Below, one piece after another: positions 9,001 through 14,591 of a stretch of DNA of 20,575 nucleotides (the first letter of the stretch is position 1; each line of letters begins with the position of its first letter). The notes under the pieces were generated by a model that saw only the letters and a program-made list of their open reading frames with translations, was not told the DNA's origin and made no database searches. Source of the stretch: Planctomycetota bacterium (GTDB lineage: Bacteria; Planctomycetota; Brocadiia; SM23-32); the NCBI GenBank assembly GCA_018400625.1, contig JAGYMJ010000697.1, positions 1 through 20,575 of the forward strand. Reading direction: 5' to 3'. Both the position numbers and the translations under genes were made by a program.

Positions 9001-11849
9001 CCGCTGATGCCCACATCTTCCAGTCCGAGGTTTTTGATTTCACCGCCATCATCAACATAGCCAAATACTCCAAGTACTTCGGCATACGGACTGTTCTGGT
9101 ACAGACCGGTCACCACATATCCGCGCCCGTCAAGCACACCGGTGAACGGTCGATCCCAGCTGTTGCCGATGGGCTGGAATCCGATCGGGTCCTCTTCGTC
9201 GTCCAGTTCCCAGCCGACCGTCACCAGCGAATCAGGGTCGACACCGTACAGATTAGCGGGACTGACCGTGTTCCCGTCTCCATCAACGAAATAGACCCGG
9301 TTGGATTCATAATCCAGATACCACCCGTCTGTCCACGCACTGTTCTGCACGGCATGTGCACGCTCGATACCGTCCACATAGACGGTTACCGAATCCGCTT
9401 TGGCAACGTCGGCGAATGAAAAAATATGATATGTCCATGAAGCTTGGCCGGTCCTGTAATCAGCAGTGTTTCGCCAGTTTACCGTATCGGACGCATCGAT
9501 GTCGTTGACGATATCATAATGGCCGTCCAGAGGATAAGCTGGATCATAGCCGATCTTCTGCAGATCTTCGATCGTGGAGATACCGATATTGGCTTCAAAA
9601 ACGGCGTGGACGGTGCGGTCATCGGTGGTCACATTGTCAAGTTGGTAGCTTTCCACCGGCCCAACGCTTTCGCCGTCAACGACGACATCCAGGAGATGGT
9701 AGCGGTCATCCGGTGTGATCGTGAATTCTTTGAAACCGAAGTGCGGTACGTTGATGCTGCCGGAGGGAGCGATGCTGCCGCCGGCGGTGGAGGTCGCCTG
9801 GATGGTCTTATCCGTCCAGTCCGGGAACAGCCCGTTGAGCGTCATGGCATCGTCAGGCGCCTGGTCGAAATCGAAATCGACGCCGTCAAAAACACCGTCT
9901 TCATAGACATCGACCAGCGGGGGCAGGTTGTCGCGCGACGGCGGATCGCTGAAGAGTTTGGAAAGGTTGACCATGACCGTGTCCTTCTCGCCCGTTACTT
10001 CATCTTCGTAGAGTGTGGCCGTCACCGTTTTCTCTTCGGCCAGCGATTCGATGGCCAGGTCGATGTAATAACGTGCGTCTTCGAGATCCTGCTTCAGCAG
10101 GTACCAGTCCTCCGAAGGTTCATCGCCGTTGACGACCTCATCAAACGAGACGGTTTCTTCCAGGTACTCTCCGTCATCGTGCTCGGGAAACTTGATGTCG
10201 TCGATGAGCGCGGCGATGAGCCCGCCCCGGGCCCAGGTGTCATCGTGTTCGATGACCTCGTCCAGGGCGTCATGCGCTTTTTGAAGGGCGTTAACGAACG
10301 ATCCCTGAGCATCACCGAATGACGTACCGTTATTACGCAGGGTGAGCAGGTTGGCGGCCTCGTTTTCCCAGTAGGCGGCCGTCAGGTCCCACTCTTCATC
10401 GTCCAGATCGCTGTAAATGACATCGAGGTCGTAGGCCGAGACAAAATGCAACAGGGCGGAGGCGAGGTCCAGGCCCGCTTCCAACGCCAAAGTATCCAGA
10501 CCGTCGATCTCAAACTCCTGGTTTGTCACCAGTTCCCCCCATACCACGATTTCGTCGTTAGCATCCAGGGCGAGGGAATAATTCGCCCGGGCGGCTAGGG
10601 CTTTATAACCGTCGCCGTCGGGCGGGGCGGCCTGGCCGTCATCGTTGCTGCCCCAACCGACGATGCGTCCGTCGTCCGTGAGGGCGATGGAATGGTCCCA
10701 GCCGGCGGCGATGGCCGTGTAGGTATTATCGTCGGGTTCTGGAAGCTGACCATAGGTATTGTCGCCCCAGCCTGTGATGGTGCCGTCGTCTTTCAGCGCC
10801 AGTGAATGCGACCGTCCGGCGGCGATGGCATCGTAATTGTTCCCCACAGGAGCCGTTGCCTGACCATAATCATTCATACCCCAGCCGACGATATGACCGT
10901 CGGTGTGCAGCGCCAGCGAATGAAACTCCCCGATGGCGATTTCTGTAAATCCAGTCCCCTGCGGCGTTCCCATGACTCCCCAGTCAGAGCCCCAGGCGTA
11001 GAGTGTTCCGTCTGATCTCAGAGCCAGCGAATAGTCCCATCCGGCATCTATGGCCGTAAAATCGCTTCCAGGCGGAGTCTCCGCCTGGCCGTACCGGTTC
11101 CAGCCCCATCCCACGATGCTTCCGTCATTTTTCAGTGCCAGCAAATGGTCATACCCGGCCGCCACGGCCTGGTAGTCGTTCCCGCCGGGCGGTACCGCCT
11201 GCCCTTCCCAGTTCTGCCCCCAGGCAGCAATGCTGCCGTCCGCTTTCAGCGCCACCGCGTGGTTATCGCCGCTTGCAATATCTGTAAAACTGCCTTCCGG
11301 CAGGTCGAAATAGGGCGCACCGGGTATGAGGTCCCCCTGCACGGTGAGGGTGACCGTCGCATCGGCTGCGGAGACCTTCGCCAGATTGTTGTTGATTTCA
11401 TTGAAACGCGCCGTCAGAACGCTGCGCAGCGCATCGACTGAAACATTGACAGAGGGTGCTGCATTGAAATCCCATTCACCTTCTGCAGGAATATCATACG
11501 GCAGTTCCAATCCGGGCAGGCGGTGGTGGTGGCCCATATAGTACTGGTAGTCGCTGACGGCCTGATAGAGGTCGTGGTCGTAGGTGATCCCCCATTCGCC
11601 GAGCCGGGTCCCAATATCCCCCGGGTTTTCGGCCAGGTCCATCAGTCGCGTCAGCGAGTATCTGAGGTTGGCATCGGGATCGTCGGGGTCGTCATCGAGG
11701 GCGTCGTCGTAGTGGCCGATAGCCCCCTGCAGGTCCCCGTCCCTCAACGCGTCGTCCCCCTGCTGGAGATCAGCATAAGAATGAGAAGAAAGCGACAAAA
11801 ACAAAAAAGTGAAAACAGCCCAACCGGTAATTTTCTTCAATTTGGACAT
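1..11849 (-). CDS. Giant secreted multidomain repeat protein (3' end outside window)
   Basis: An exported structural or adhesin-like surface protein is inferred; no enzymatic domain is visible. The frame is open from the ATG at 11849 to the window edge (at least 3,949 codons, no stop). A GGAG box lies 9 nt upstream of the ATG. Residues 1-26 form a signal peptide (basic MSKLKK, hydrophobic core, SYA cleavage site). A TPR-like segment follows (27-75), then RCC1-type repeats (188-444), a helical region (445-680), an InlB-like repeat (about 681-751), a GLUG-rich domain (754-1307), InlB-type repeats (1308-1853), beta-helix I (about 1857-2683), a PKD-like segment (about 2684-2765), CARDB/PPC/TIG set 1 (about 2768-3085), beta-helix II (about 3096-3432, ending in SPAIDAG and VDIGAYE motifs), CARDB/PPC/TIG set 2 (about 3438-3755), and an unassigned segment. 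The frame has no frameshift. Domain names are from motif recognition and were not searched; the specific role is unknown. Confidence 0.9.
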   Translation of the reverse strand, partial: MSKLKKITGWAVFTFLFLSLSSHSYADLQQGDDALRDGDLQGAIGHYDDALDDDPDDPDANLRYSLTRLMDLAENPGDIGTRLGEWGITYDHDLYQAVSDYQYYMGHHHRLPGLELPYDIPAEGEWDFNAAPSVNVSVDALRSVLTARFNEINNNLAKVSAADATVTLTVQGDLIPGAPYFDLPEGSFTDIASGDNHAVALKADGSIAAWGQNWEGQAVPPGGNDYQAVAAGYDHLLALKNDGSIVGWGWNRYGQAETPPGSDFTAIDAGWDYSLALRSDGTLYAWGSDWGVMGTPQGTGFTEIAIGEFHSLALHTDGHIVGWGMNDYGQATAPVGNNYDAIAAGRSHSLALKDDGTITGWGDNTYGQLPEPDDNTYTAIAAGWDHSIALTDDGRIVGWGSNDDGQAAPPDGDGYKALAARANYSLALDANDEIVVWGELVTNQEFEIDGLDTLALEAGLDLASALLHFVSAYDLDVIYSDLDDEEWDLTAAYWENEAANLLTLRNNGTSFGDAQGSFVNALQKAHDALDEVIEHDDTWARGGLIAALIDDIKFPEHDDGEYLEETVSFDEVVNGDEPSEDWYLLKQDLEDARYYIDLAIESLAEEKTVTATLYEDEVTGEKDTVMVNLSKLFSDPPSRDNLPPLVDVYEDGVFDGVDFDFDQAPDDAMTLNGLFPDWTDKTIQATSTAGGSIAPSGSINVPHFGFKEFTITPDDRYHLLDVVVDGESVGPVESYQLDNVTTDDRTVHAVFEANIGISTIEDLQKIGYDPAYPLDGHYDIVNDIDASDTVNWRNTADYRTGQASWTYHIFSFADVAKADSVTVYVDGIERAHAVQNSAWTDGWYLDYESNRVYFVDGDGNTVSPANLYGVDPDSLVTVGWELDDEEDPIGFQPIGNSWDRPFTGVLDGRGYVVTGLYQNSPYAEVLGVFGYVDDGGEIKNLGLEDVGISGAFSAHWGDVGALAGSVYWGTVSQCYSTGSITAGTGLGGLVGYNDGTIVESYSECQVTNERPEGEEQILDDAISYSMESGASGGLVSMNSGLIIFSNATGDVTAQGTAGGLVGWNYGGIMNSFARGDVSGQGDMYGGAAGGLIGFHEDYGESLVRNCYATGQVLLIDPYAENGDTYPGGGLIGGSPDQGGAYDEFPREDEWESGVWSSFWDTETSGTTESAGGTGKTTAQMKDVATFTDVTTETAQTGYLIGVGDDYRNTFDFPRFVPATETIYLNGTEVDPDNYYIDQLQSWLVFNFEPEEGAIITADFTARGSVGLHEPWDFVDNPYDDVNNLDIWDISAVRNDGYPFLTVIEEGFRIRVSAQPPMGGTVEGGGVYEEGESVTVEVVDVHPAFQFVNWTEDGVDVTTDTAYTFTAESDRDLVANFETDAYLIMVSARPEAGGTVAGQDAYEHGQTVTVTAGAFEDYEFVNWTEEDNEVSTDPVYVFTAESDRDMVANFKRKTHLISVTLYRYVLDDQGNEYALEFDPADYGDDDELKGGEVAPGNAVTVFHRQRQRFDFSPYDGYRIDHVKVNDVDVGEVSNYTFENVTAPQTLEVYFRRASTVIASAGTGGSITPDGSHVFDLDEDENGIITDGENAPYTITAGQGYRILDVKVDGVSVGAVTDYEFDPVTHDAHTIHAEFLRRLTITATASDGGAISPEGTTQVDFESGLEFTMTPDDGYEVSNLFIDGRSIGTPRSYRFREVTSDQTIHAQFGLTHEVTASADQGGSISPAGITTVGHGGSQGYVIVPEQGYAISDVLVDGTSVGAVEEHTITNVTDDVAIHAEFVETRIITATADIGGAIEPEGEVEVLLGGSQTFTVRSSAEYRIEDILVDGVSIGAVDEEEETHEFTDINTDATIHAEFTKTLVDDDITEDTTWSGAMTVSTSVTVMEGATLTILPGAVITFEQYQGLYVHGRLEADGVTFTGSTQDPGWWGSIYVRNAGSADLDNCIVEYAGFDQRWYRFGNAAIYMTGTGDLILKDSTIRDIDGDGLRIEEGYGALVTSGNAFENTRRGVMLGNGAWFDDLEATFDGIQEEHVYVSGGTVSENAVLGIGSGYSMYIHSVVTVAEDVTLIIRPGTVLKFAQNSGFYVDGNLVAEGAQDDVIHFTHLYDDSVGGGDSTEEPEAGWWGGIQVRHAGSAQFNWCRIAYAGAYGAWRRRFGYFGIEKSGSGDLRLKNSTITDSSRYGLKLDSGYGAFVSDNNAFNNNGWYGVWLGLNASFDDSSSVFDNNGEADVYVRAGTISEDLVWHLGSDYSLLVSTNLTISAQAKFTIKQGTVVKFPQNSGIYVDGHLDIRGTDEAPVVLTDSRDDSAGGDANGDGDESAPEPGSWGGIYLRNAGSADLENCRISYAGYSGSWWNRFGSAAVYMSGSGSLNLTGSTLIHTDGDGLHIADGDGSIMSSENRFENNRRGVLMHPDASFVDSTSVFDSNSGVEVHVSRGSISKDAAWGLSGDYSVLLGDTVTVDDGARLTLMPGTVLKFAQHKGIYVDGELIAAGTPAERIYLTDRRDSVVGGDAREDGDDDGPEAGWWGGVHVRGTGSASLQWCHILYGGLDSTSRWRPGFGNAGVYKTGSGPLEMAFCTVSEIEGSGLYIVSSSGAHRIMNSRFTENDYGVTVKDQESALNLTTCIIEGNEIYGVRNDGSENVNATQVWWGDETGPYQPETNPEGEGDEVTDGVVFEPWRSALDEILSPLHSGTIVAGDALVFRGAYLLEPGAGYRWDFSGVRPVSEDQNPGLVDFTDVQDDVTVVLNAVIGDDETPSGRRLFDVVADTGDIADLQIETESVTDGSLDIAQPLVLSYSGKNAGEGAVNHDMWTDAVYLSRNPYLEAGDVPLDTRAISQTVGVGESYTEDFEVTLPHYVYNDEYYLIFSVDDGWDVLDSVRMNNIAAVELDADFKKLESGVDFTTGFDAEGFEHYYRIEVTAGHNPHLTVDTVSDIDGFAIHAKKGDLPTGNDYDIGIEDGELLIPAETDGTWYIKVSGDETEQDGDYTIGFETFRMKITHLTPREIGMPDDPDIDLSIPLTIEGVGFAAPLDVYLIGEEGTYQADSAEAVSYTHARAVFGDLRVEEGLYTVRVTGPGGIFAEFEDAVNVLPFVVTEVEDNMVVTDDRVLSGLVNVHQNRRIIVQTGATLTVLPGTELRFGPGASIDVSGDFVAAGTLSSPVVFTSYREHPDDEEDPAPGDWVGLRLNRDGHLNLHNFHIRYANDAIRVVPRMRVIDLNIHVNLVNGIIRDNSGFGFYCYQPYVELSAENVVFANHGLTGIFIRADSRHVFRNCTIVGNGFKGYGWHGAGIHHGASNYTFDNCIIAFNKVGIHHSGSVPEPTIRNSVFWNPDGANYNGARREHQHIVPTDEGIFNEFGNVVTDPMFVRYVRDNNGEASDYEASDYELGSGSPAIDAGRAIRAPELDLLGRARFDDKGMPNRGSGFPGYVDIGAYERQENTNSADLVMVSVQSPAPEFIGAGEEFEIEWTVANRGVKTASGSWTDEVYLSTDRRVGSDDELVASVDFDVELTTDQSYTQSVELTAPDDSGVYSMYVITDVENNVPEPATWNNFRFAPGVLAVDLPVLSAGESVSGNISGDVWHYFRLDSTPGNTLLLTRDGMSRWGESALYVRRGAPPTFENYDVMQMASNTSELQLKILSPQEGAYYVGFYLHRGYSDDYVISAARTGLEINQVTADRVGNAGRATVQIQGDNFKSNARVSITLGNDTTEAADVYFEDAATLYATFDLGAAGAATGLYDVVVVNPGEGDDGDDQVTLHNALNVVEGGQGAFNARISTPGTTRPGRMLEVKLEYSNNGLLDVPSPILELESNADDLEWFIPGTERHVIKSVVQILALSSSGPATILRPGQTETLVVPIKAPFRIVNVEIDLGSFGTGKDDDGSDLLVDWFALSDAIRPEGIADSLWDEYLNDLIGLIGDTYFDYAELIRAAARRSFEQGVLVYDVAELVGMELS
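585..1535 (-). repeat. CARDB-like, PPC-like and IPT/TIG-like set, copy 2
   Basis: Residues about 3438-3755. The CARDB-like part starts ADLVMVSVQSPAP and contains W-T-D-E-V-Y-L-S-T-D. It is followed by a PPC-like part (WHYFRLDSTPG ... GAYYVGFYLH) and a TIG-like part (LEINQVTADRVG ... GLYDVVVVNPG). Copy 2 follows beta-helix II directly, without the PKD-like insert seen before copy 1. Confidence 0.65.
1550..2560 (-). repeat. Beta-helix II of the giant protein
   Basis: Residues about 3096-3432 open with LTVLPGTELRFGPGASI, the same PGT entry motif as beta-helix I. They continue as short coils (FDNCIIAFNKVGIHHSG, IRNSVFW) and end in the GSPAIDAG ... VDIGAYE closure. That closure is widespread at the end of parallel beta-helix domains in bacterial exported proteins. 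It does not show the 178-200-residue unit of beta-helix I. Confidence 0.7.
2590..3546 (-). repeat. CARDB-like, PPC-like and IPT/TIG-like set, copy 1
   Basis: Residues about 2768-3085. The CARDB-like part begins DLQIETESV and contains W-T-D-A-V-Y-L-S-x-N; the PPC-like part reads EHYYRIEVTAG ... DGTWYIKVSG; the TIG-like part begins MKITHLTPREIG and ends LYTVRVTGPGG. The order is repeated in copy 2 (585-1535). These folds are small beta-sandwiches used as spacers or adhesion modules in exported proteins. A PKD-like segment (about 3553-3800) precedes this copy only. Confidence 0.65.
3800..6285 (-). repeat. Beta-helix I: four tandem long units
   Basis: Four paralogous units follow one another. 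Each has a PGT-V-x-K-F-x-Q-x-x-G-Y/I-Y-V-D-G core, then W-W/G-GG-I-x-V-R-x-A/T-GSA, C-x-I-x-YAG, a GxxGLxI turn and a VxVSxGxIS-type segment. The plus-strand anchor of each unit (encoding YVDG or YVHG) lies at 6126, 5592, 5001 and 4401. The periods are therefore 534, 591 and 600 nt, all multiples of three (178, 197, 200 residues). The pattern is typical of right-handed parallel beta-helices. Confidence 0.8.
6290..7928 (-). repeat. Tandem InlB/Listeria-Bacteroides-type repeats
   Basis: Residues about 1308-1853 hold at least seven related beta-rich units. The first two are of the form GGTV-x-G...G-x-x-V-T-V...F-x-F-V-N-W-T-E...DR-D-L-V-A-N-F. Later units have GGSI/GGAI-x-P-x-G ... Y-x-I-x-D-V-x-V-D-G-x-S-V-G-A-V ... 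V-T-x-D-x-x-I-H-A-x-F. A further copy of the second type sits apart, before the GLUG region (about 9808-9598). Such units serve as spacers or stalks in bacterial surface proteins. Confidence 0.75.
7929..9590 (-). repeat. GLUG-motif region of the giant protein
   Basis: Residues 754-1307 show the layout common in large bacterial surface proteins with GLUG motifs. There is an entry segment (ISTIEDLQKIG, then YPLDGHYDIVNDIDAS), several GGLVG/GGLIG units separated by S-or-C-Y/F-A-x-G-x-V turns, the exit motif FWDTETSG with GGTGKTTAQM, and a closing segment NDGYPFL. The units are expected to form a beta-solenoid. Two short insertions interrupt the pattern (see findings). Assignment is by recognised motifs, without a profile search. 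Confidence 0.75.
10518..11288 (-). repeat. Seven tandem RCC1-type repeats in the giant protein
   Basis: Seven units of about 37 residues (residues 188-444) follow the pattern aromatic-x-x-I-A-x-G-x-x-H-S-x-A-L-x-x-D-G-x-I-x-x-W-G-x-N-x-x-G-Q. The units start FTDIASG, YQAVAAG, FTAIDAG, FTEIAIG, YDAIAAG, YTAIAAG and YKALAAR. The seventh is degenerate and lacks the G-Q end. RCC1 propellers of known structure have seven blades, so this is one complete propeller. It probably serves as a binding platform on the exported protein. Confidence 0.85.
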
Positions 11850-11858
11850 TTTTACGAT

Positions 11859-11862
11859 CTCC
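11859..11862 (-). promoter_or_regulatory. Ribosome binding site of the giant gene
   Basis: On the minus strand GGAG lies 9 nt before the ATG at 11849. It fixes the start codon, and the peptide that follows reads as a clean signal sequence, which supports this start over later in-frame ATGs. Confidence 0.75.
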
Positions 11863-11936
11863 AAAAAAGGGACTTATATTATGTTGTTAATTTTCATTTC
11901 CATGCCGACCAAAAGCATTTATTGTCAGCTCTAATA

Positions 11937-11964
11937 ATTATATATTATTTTTTCCAAAAAGCAA
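11937..11964 (-). promoter_or_regulatory. Possible sigma70-type promoter of the giant gene
   Basis: On the minus strand a perfect TATAAT (11942-11937) is preceded, after 16 bp, by TTGCTT (11964-11959), which matches only the TTG half of the -35 consensus. This would place the transcript start near 11930 and give a leader of about 80 nt. The spacer is so AT-rich that chance matches are likely. Confidence 0.35.
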
Positions 11965-12058
11965 GAGTACACAAGAAAAAAAAAGGAAACTTCCCACTAA
12001 AGCAAGCATTAAGAACTCATAGAGATATATAATACAAGATTATAAGTCCGGTATTATC

Positions 12059-12081
12059 AAAAAAAAATCCTTTTTTTTTTT
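12059..12081. terminator. A-run/T-run palindrome, possible terminator
   Basis: Nine A (12059-12067), a TCC spacer, then eleven T form a perfect A/T inverted repeat about 130 bp past the hypF stop. With no G-C pairs it is a poor stem, so a terminator role is only possible. It could equally be a bent-DNA tract or an UP-like element for the downstream giant gene. Confidence 0.25.
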
Positions 12082-12213
12082 AGTTTTTTTAAGTGAACAT
12101 GAAATAAGACTATCAAAAATAAAAATAAAATGTCGTCAAATAGTGTCCCAAAGGAACAACTCCGGTGGCAACAGACGGTGTTGACCGAATACTCATTTGA
12201 ATACTTACTTCAT

Positions 12214-14538
12214 TTATTCACTGAGGTCGGCATTAACATAGGCGGCCTGCCCAAGCGATAATCCTGCGTCATTGGGGGGAACCGTTTTGTGGGAAATGGT
12301 CTTAAAACCGAGTTTATGAAGCTCGAGAACAGCATTTTCATGTATAGACTTATTTTGCATAACGCCGCCGGAAAGGGCAACCCTGTCAAGCCCCGTTTCG
12401 CCACGAATAAGATCGCATAGGGAAACGACAGCATGAACTATGGTGTTGTGGAAGCGCGCAGAGATAACCGAAACAGATATCTCTCGCTTCATTTCCTCAA
12501 TTATCGCATTAATTGTTTCAGTAAAAGATACTTGCTGATCACCTATCCGGTAAGGATAAACTCCGGATTCGCCCTTAAGGGCGAGCGCTTCGAGTTCGCA
12601 GGCGGCTTGCCCCTCATAGCTGCATTTGTGCCGAATACCGAGCAAAGAAGAGACAGCGTCGAAGAGCCGCCCACAGCTTGAAGTCAAGGGCGAGAGTTTT
12701 TGGTTGTTGATCAATCCGGCAACCTGTTCAAGAGGCAGAGCATCATCGTGAATTTCCCGCATAAAAGAAACCGCCCTGTCGGCCCCGATCGTTTTGCTGA
12801 GATACGCCAGGGCCATCCTGAACGGTTGTGAAACCGCTTTATCACCTCCCGGCATGGGCACATATTCAAAATGGAACCTGCGGGTGTAATGGCGCAGGCC
12901 GGCGATAAAAAACTCCCCCCCCCAAATTTTACCGTCATTACCGTAACCTGTTCCATCCATAGCCACGCCGATGACCGGTTCCGATTCCGCATTCTCCGCC
13001 ATGCAGGAGAGGATATGCGCATAATGGTGCTGCACCCTGACCACCGGCAATCCCTTCCGGGCAGCCAGAGTTTGAGCGAAGGCGGTGGTAGGATAATCCG
13101 GATGCATGTCACAGGCTATCAATTCAGGTTCAATACGCATCAAACCGGAAAATTTACGAAAGGTGTCCTCGAAATAGTCGGCATTGTCAGCGTCCGACAC
13201 ATCGCCGATATGCTGGCTCTGATACGCTCTTGCGCCTCGGGTGAGCGTGAAAGTGTTTTTCCACATGGCCCCGACGGCAAGGATGGGGGGGGCATTATGT
13301 TGCAGCATGATCGGCTCCGGCACGTAGCCGCGCGAACGACGGAACACGACCGGTGCCTCGGAATGAATACTGACGACTGAATCATCACAGCGGTTGTGAA
13401 TTTCCCGGTTATGATCCAGAATACCATCAACCATATCGCTGAGCCCGGCCTGGATAGATGCGGAGTTCAGAGCTATGGGTTCTTCCGAACGGTTGCAGCT
13501 TGTCATGACCAGCGCAGGCGGCGTGTCGGTATGGTCAAGAAGGAGCCTATGGAGCGGGGTGTATGGCAGCATAACGCCGAGACGGCCGAGTCCCGGTGCG
13601 ATCGAATCGCAAAGGAAAGAAGAGCTTGTTTTTTCAAGCAGAACGATGGGCGCTATTTCCGAGCTCAGGATATCTTCTGCAGTTTGAGTAAATTCGCAGA
13701 TTTTGCGGGCCGTATCTAAACCGCCTACCATGACACTCAGCGGTTTATGAGGCCGCCGCTTGCAGGCCCTTATTCTCTCAACGGCCTGCGGGTCTGAGGC
13801 ATCACAGGCCAGGTGAAAACCGCCCAATCCTTTTATTGCAACAGAAAGTCCATCCCGCAACGCTTTTGCCGTCGCGGCAATCGCTGCTTTTGAACCCGTG
13901 ATTTCCTTAGCCTTAGCGTTGTTTTCATTTAAAGAAAAAAATGACAAATGGGGGCCGCAGCGCGGACATGACATGGTTTGAGCATGGAAACGGTGATTGG
14001 AGGGGTCGGTAAATTCCTTTCGACATTCAGCACATAACGGGAACTTATCCATTTCGGAATTGATACGGTCAAAAGGCACGCCCCCGGCAATCGTGAAACG
14101 CGGGCCGCAGCACGTGCACGTATTGAAGGCGTATCCGCTTCTGCGGTCGGCGGCATCAGCCAGTTCTCTCCGGCAATCCCTGCATATGGCCATATCGGGC
14201 GGAATCGGCAGCAGGCTGTCGCCGTCGGATGAGCTATCAGAGATCGCAAAAAATTTTTCACCGGTGGGCGCCAACTCCGTCACTTCCATATCGTCAATGC
14301 GTGCACGTGGCGGGATCATCTCTGCAAAATTTTGGACGACATTCTCGACGGTTTTTGCTTCCCCCTCGATATCAAGCAAGACTCCCTGCGGAGTGTTTTG
14401 AATGCAGCCGGCACAATTTCTGTGAACGAGCTGTCGGTAGATATGCGGTCGGAAACCGACCCCCTGAACGCGTCCGTGTATGGACAGGCGCACGCGGCGC
14501 CGGTGTTTTTTTGTTTTCTGGTGAAAAATTCCGGACAT
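12214..14538 (-). CDS. hypF: Carbamoyltransferase HypF, [NiFe]-hydrogenase maturation
   Basis: HypF converts carbamoyl phosphate to carbamoyl-AMP and transfers the carbamoyl group to the HypE C-terminal cysteine, the source of the CN ligands of [NiFe] hydrogenase. All modules are present in 774 residues (the E. coli protein is about 750). The acylphosphatase domain has GRVQGVGFRP (R30) and N48. The double zinc finger has the exact family spacing C-X2-C-X18-C-X2-C-X24-C-X2-C-X18-C-X2-C (C119 to C194). A YrdC-like domain (about 210-395; KRRPHKPLSVMV, HNREIHNRCDDS) is followed by a Kae1-like domain (about 405-774; VQHHYAHILSCMAEN, MDGTGYGNDG, VALSGGVMQNK, PPNDAGLSLGQA). An MTSCNRSEEPI segment deviates slightly from the usual MTSGN. 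It lies 53 bp after the HAD gene. No other hyp or hydrogenase gene is in the window. The ribosome binding site is weak, so the exact start is less certain. Confidence 0.96.
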   Translation of the reverse strand: MSGIFHQKTKKHRRRVRLSIHGRVQGVGFRPHIYRQLVHRNCAGCIQNTPQGVLLDIEGEAKTVENVVQNFAEMIPPRARIDDMEVTELAPTGEKFFAISDSSSDGDSLLPIPPDMAICRDCRRELADAADRRSGYAFNTCTCCGPRFTIAGGVPFDRINSEMDKFPLCAECRKEFTDPSNHRFHAQTMSCPRCGPHLSFFSLNENNAKAKEITGSKAAIAATAKALRDGLSVAIKGLGGFHLACDASDPQAVERIRACKRRPHKPLSVMVGGLDTARKICEFTQTAEDILSSEIAPIVLLEKTSSSFLCDSIAPGLGRLGVMLPYTPLHRLLLDHTDTPPALVMTSCNRSEEPIALNSASIQAGLSDMVDGILDHNREIHNRCDDSVVSIHSEAPVVFRRSRGYVPEPIMLQHNAPPILAVGAMWKNTFTLTRGARAYQSQHIGDVSDADNADYFEDTFRKFSGLMRIEPELIACDMHPDYPTTAFAQTLAARKGLPVVRVQHHYAHILSCMAENAESEPVIGVAMDGTGYGNDGKIWGGEFFIAGLRHYTRRFHFEYVPMPGGDKAVSQPFRMALAYLSKTIGADRAVSFMREIHDDALPLEQVAGLINNQKLSPLTSSCGRLFDAVSSLLGIRHKCSYEGQAACELEALALKGESGVYPYRIGDQQVSFTETINAIIEEMKREISVSVISARFHNTIVHAVVSLCDLIRGETGLDRVALSGGVMQNKSIHENAVLELHKLGFKTISHKTVPPNDAGLSLGQAAYVNADLSE

Positions 14539-14591
14539 AATATAGAAATCACTGTAAGAGCATCGGAGAAAATGAAGATTGAGGTAGAAAG

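Larger units (their letters stand above)
11850..12213. other. AT-rich intergenic spacer, giant gene / hypF
   Basis: This 364-bp stretch has no credible gene. It is strikingly richer in A and T than either neighbour and contains long homopolymer runs. It holds the giant gene's ribosome binding site, a candidate promoter, and an A/T palindrome. A weak stem (CAACA/TGTTG, around 12169-12183) lies just after the hypF stop but has no adjacent T-run. Both flanking genes are on the minus strand, so the spacer separates hypF from an independently transcribed giant gene. Confidence 0.7.

Noticed and set aside
2352..10322. Long plus-strand open frames across the giant gene, up to 415 codons (5460-6707, 3432-4556, 2352-3350, 9444-10322, 7344-8129)
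   Set aside because: They lie in the codon-aligned antisense register of the giant minus frame. There, plus stops arise only where the sense gene uses TTA, CTA or TCA, which are rare in it. Their translations are low-complexity H/I/R-rich, with no domain motifs and no matching ribosome binding sites, whereas the minus frame has clear repeats throughout.
1..11849. Frameshift or assembly break inside the giant gene
   Set aside because: The same register (codon low position divisible by 3) gives meaningful repeats at the start, at several internal anchors and at the left edge, so no break is needed.
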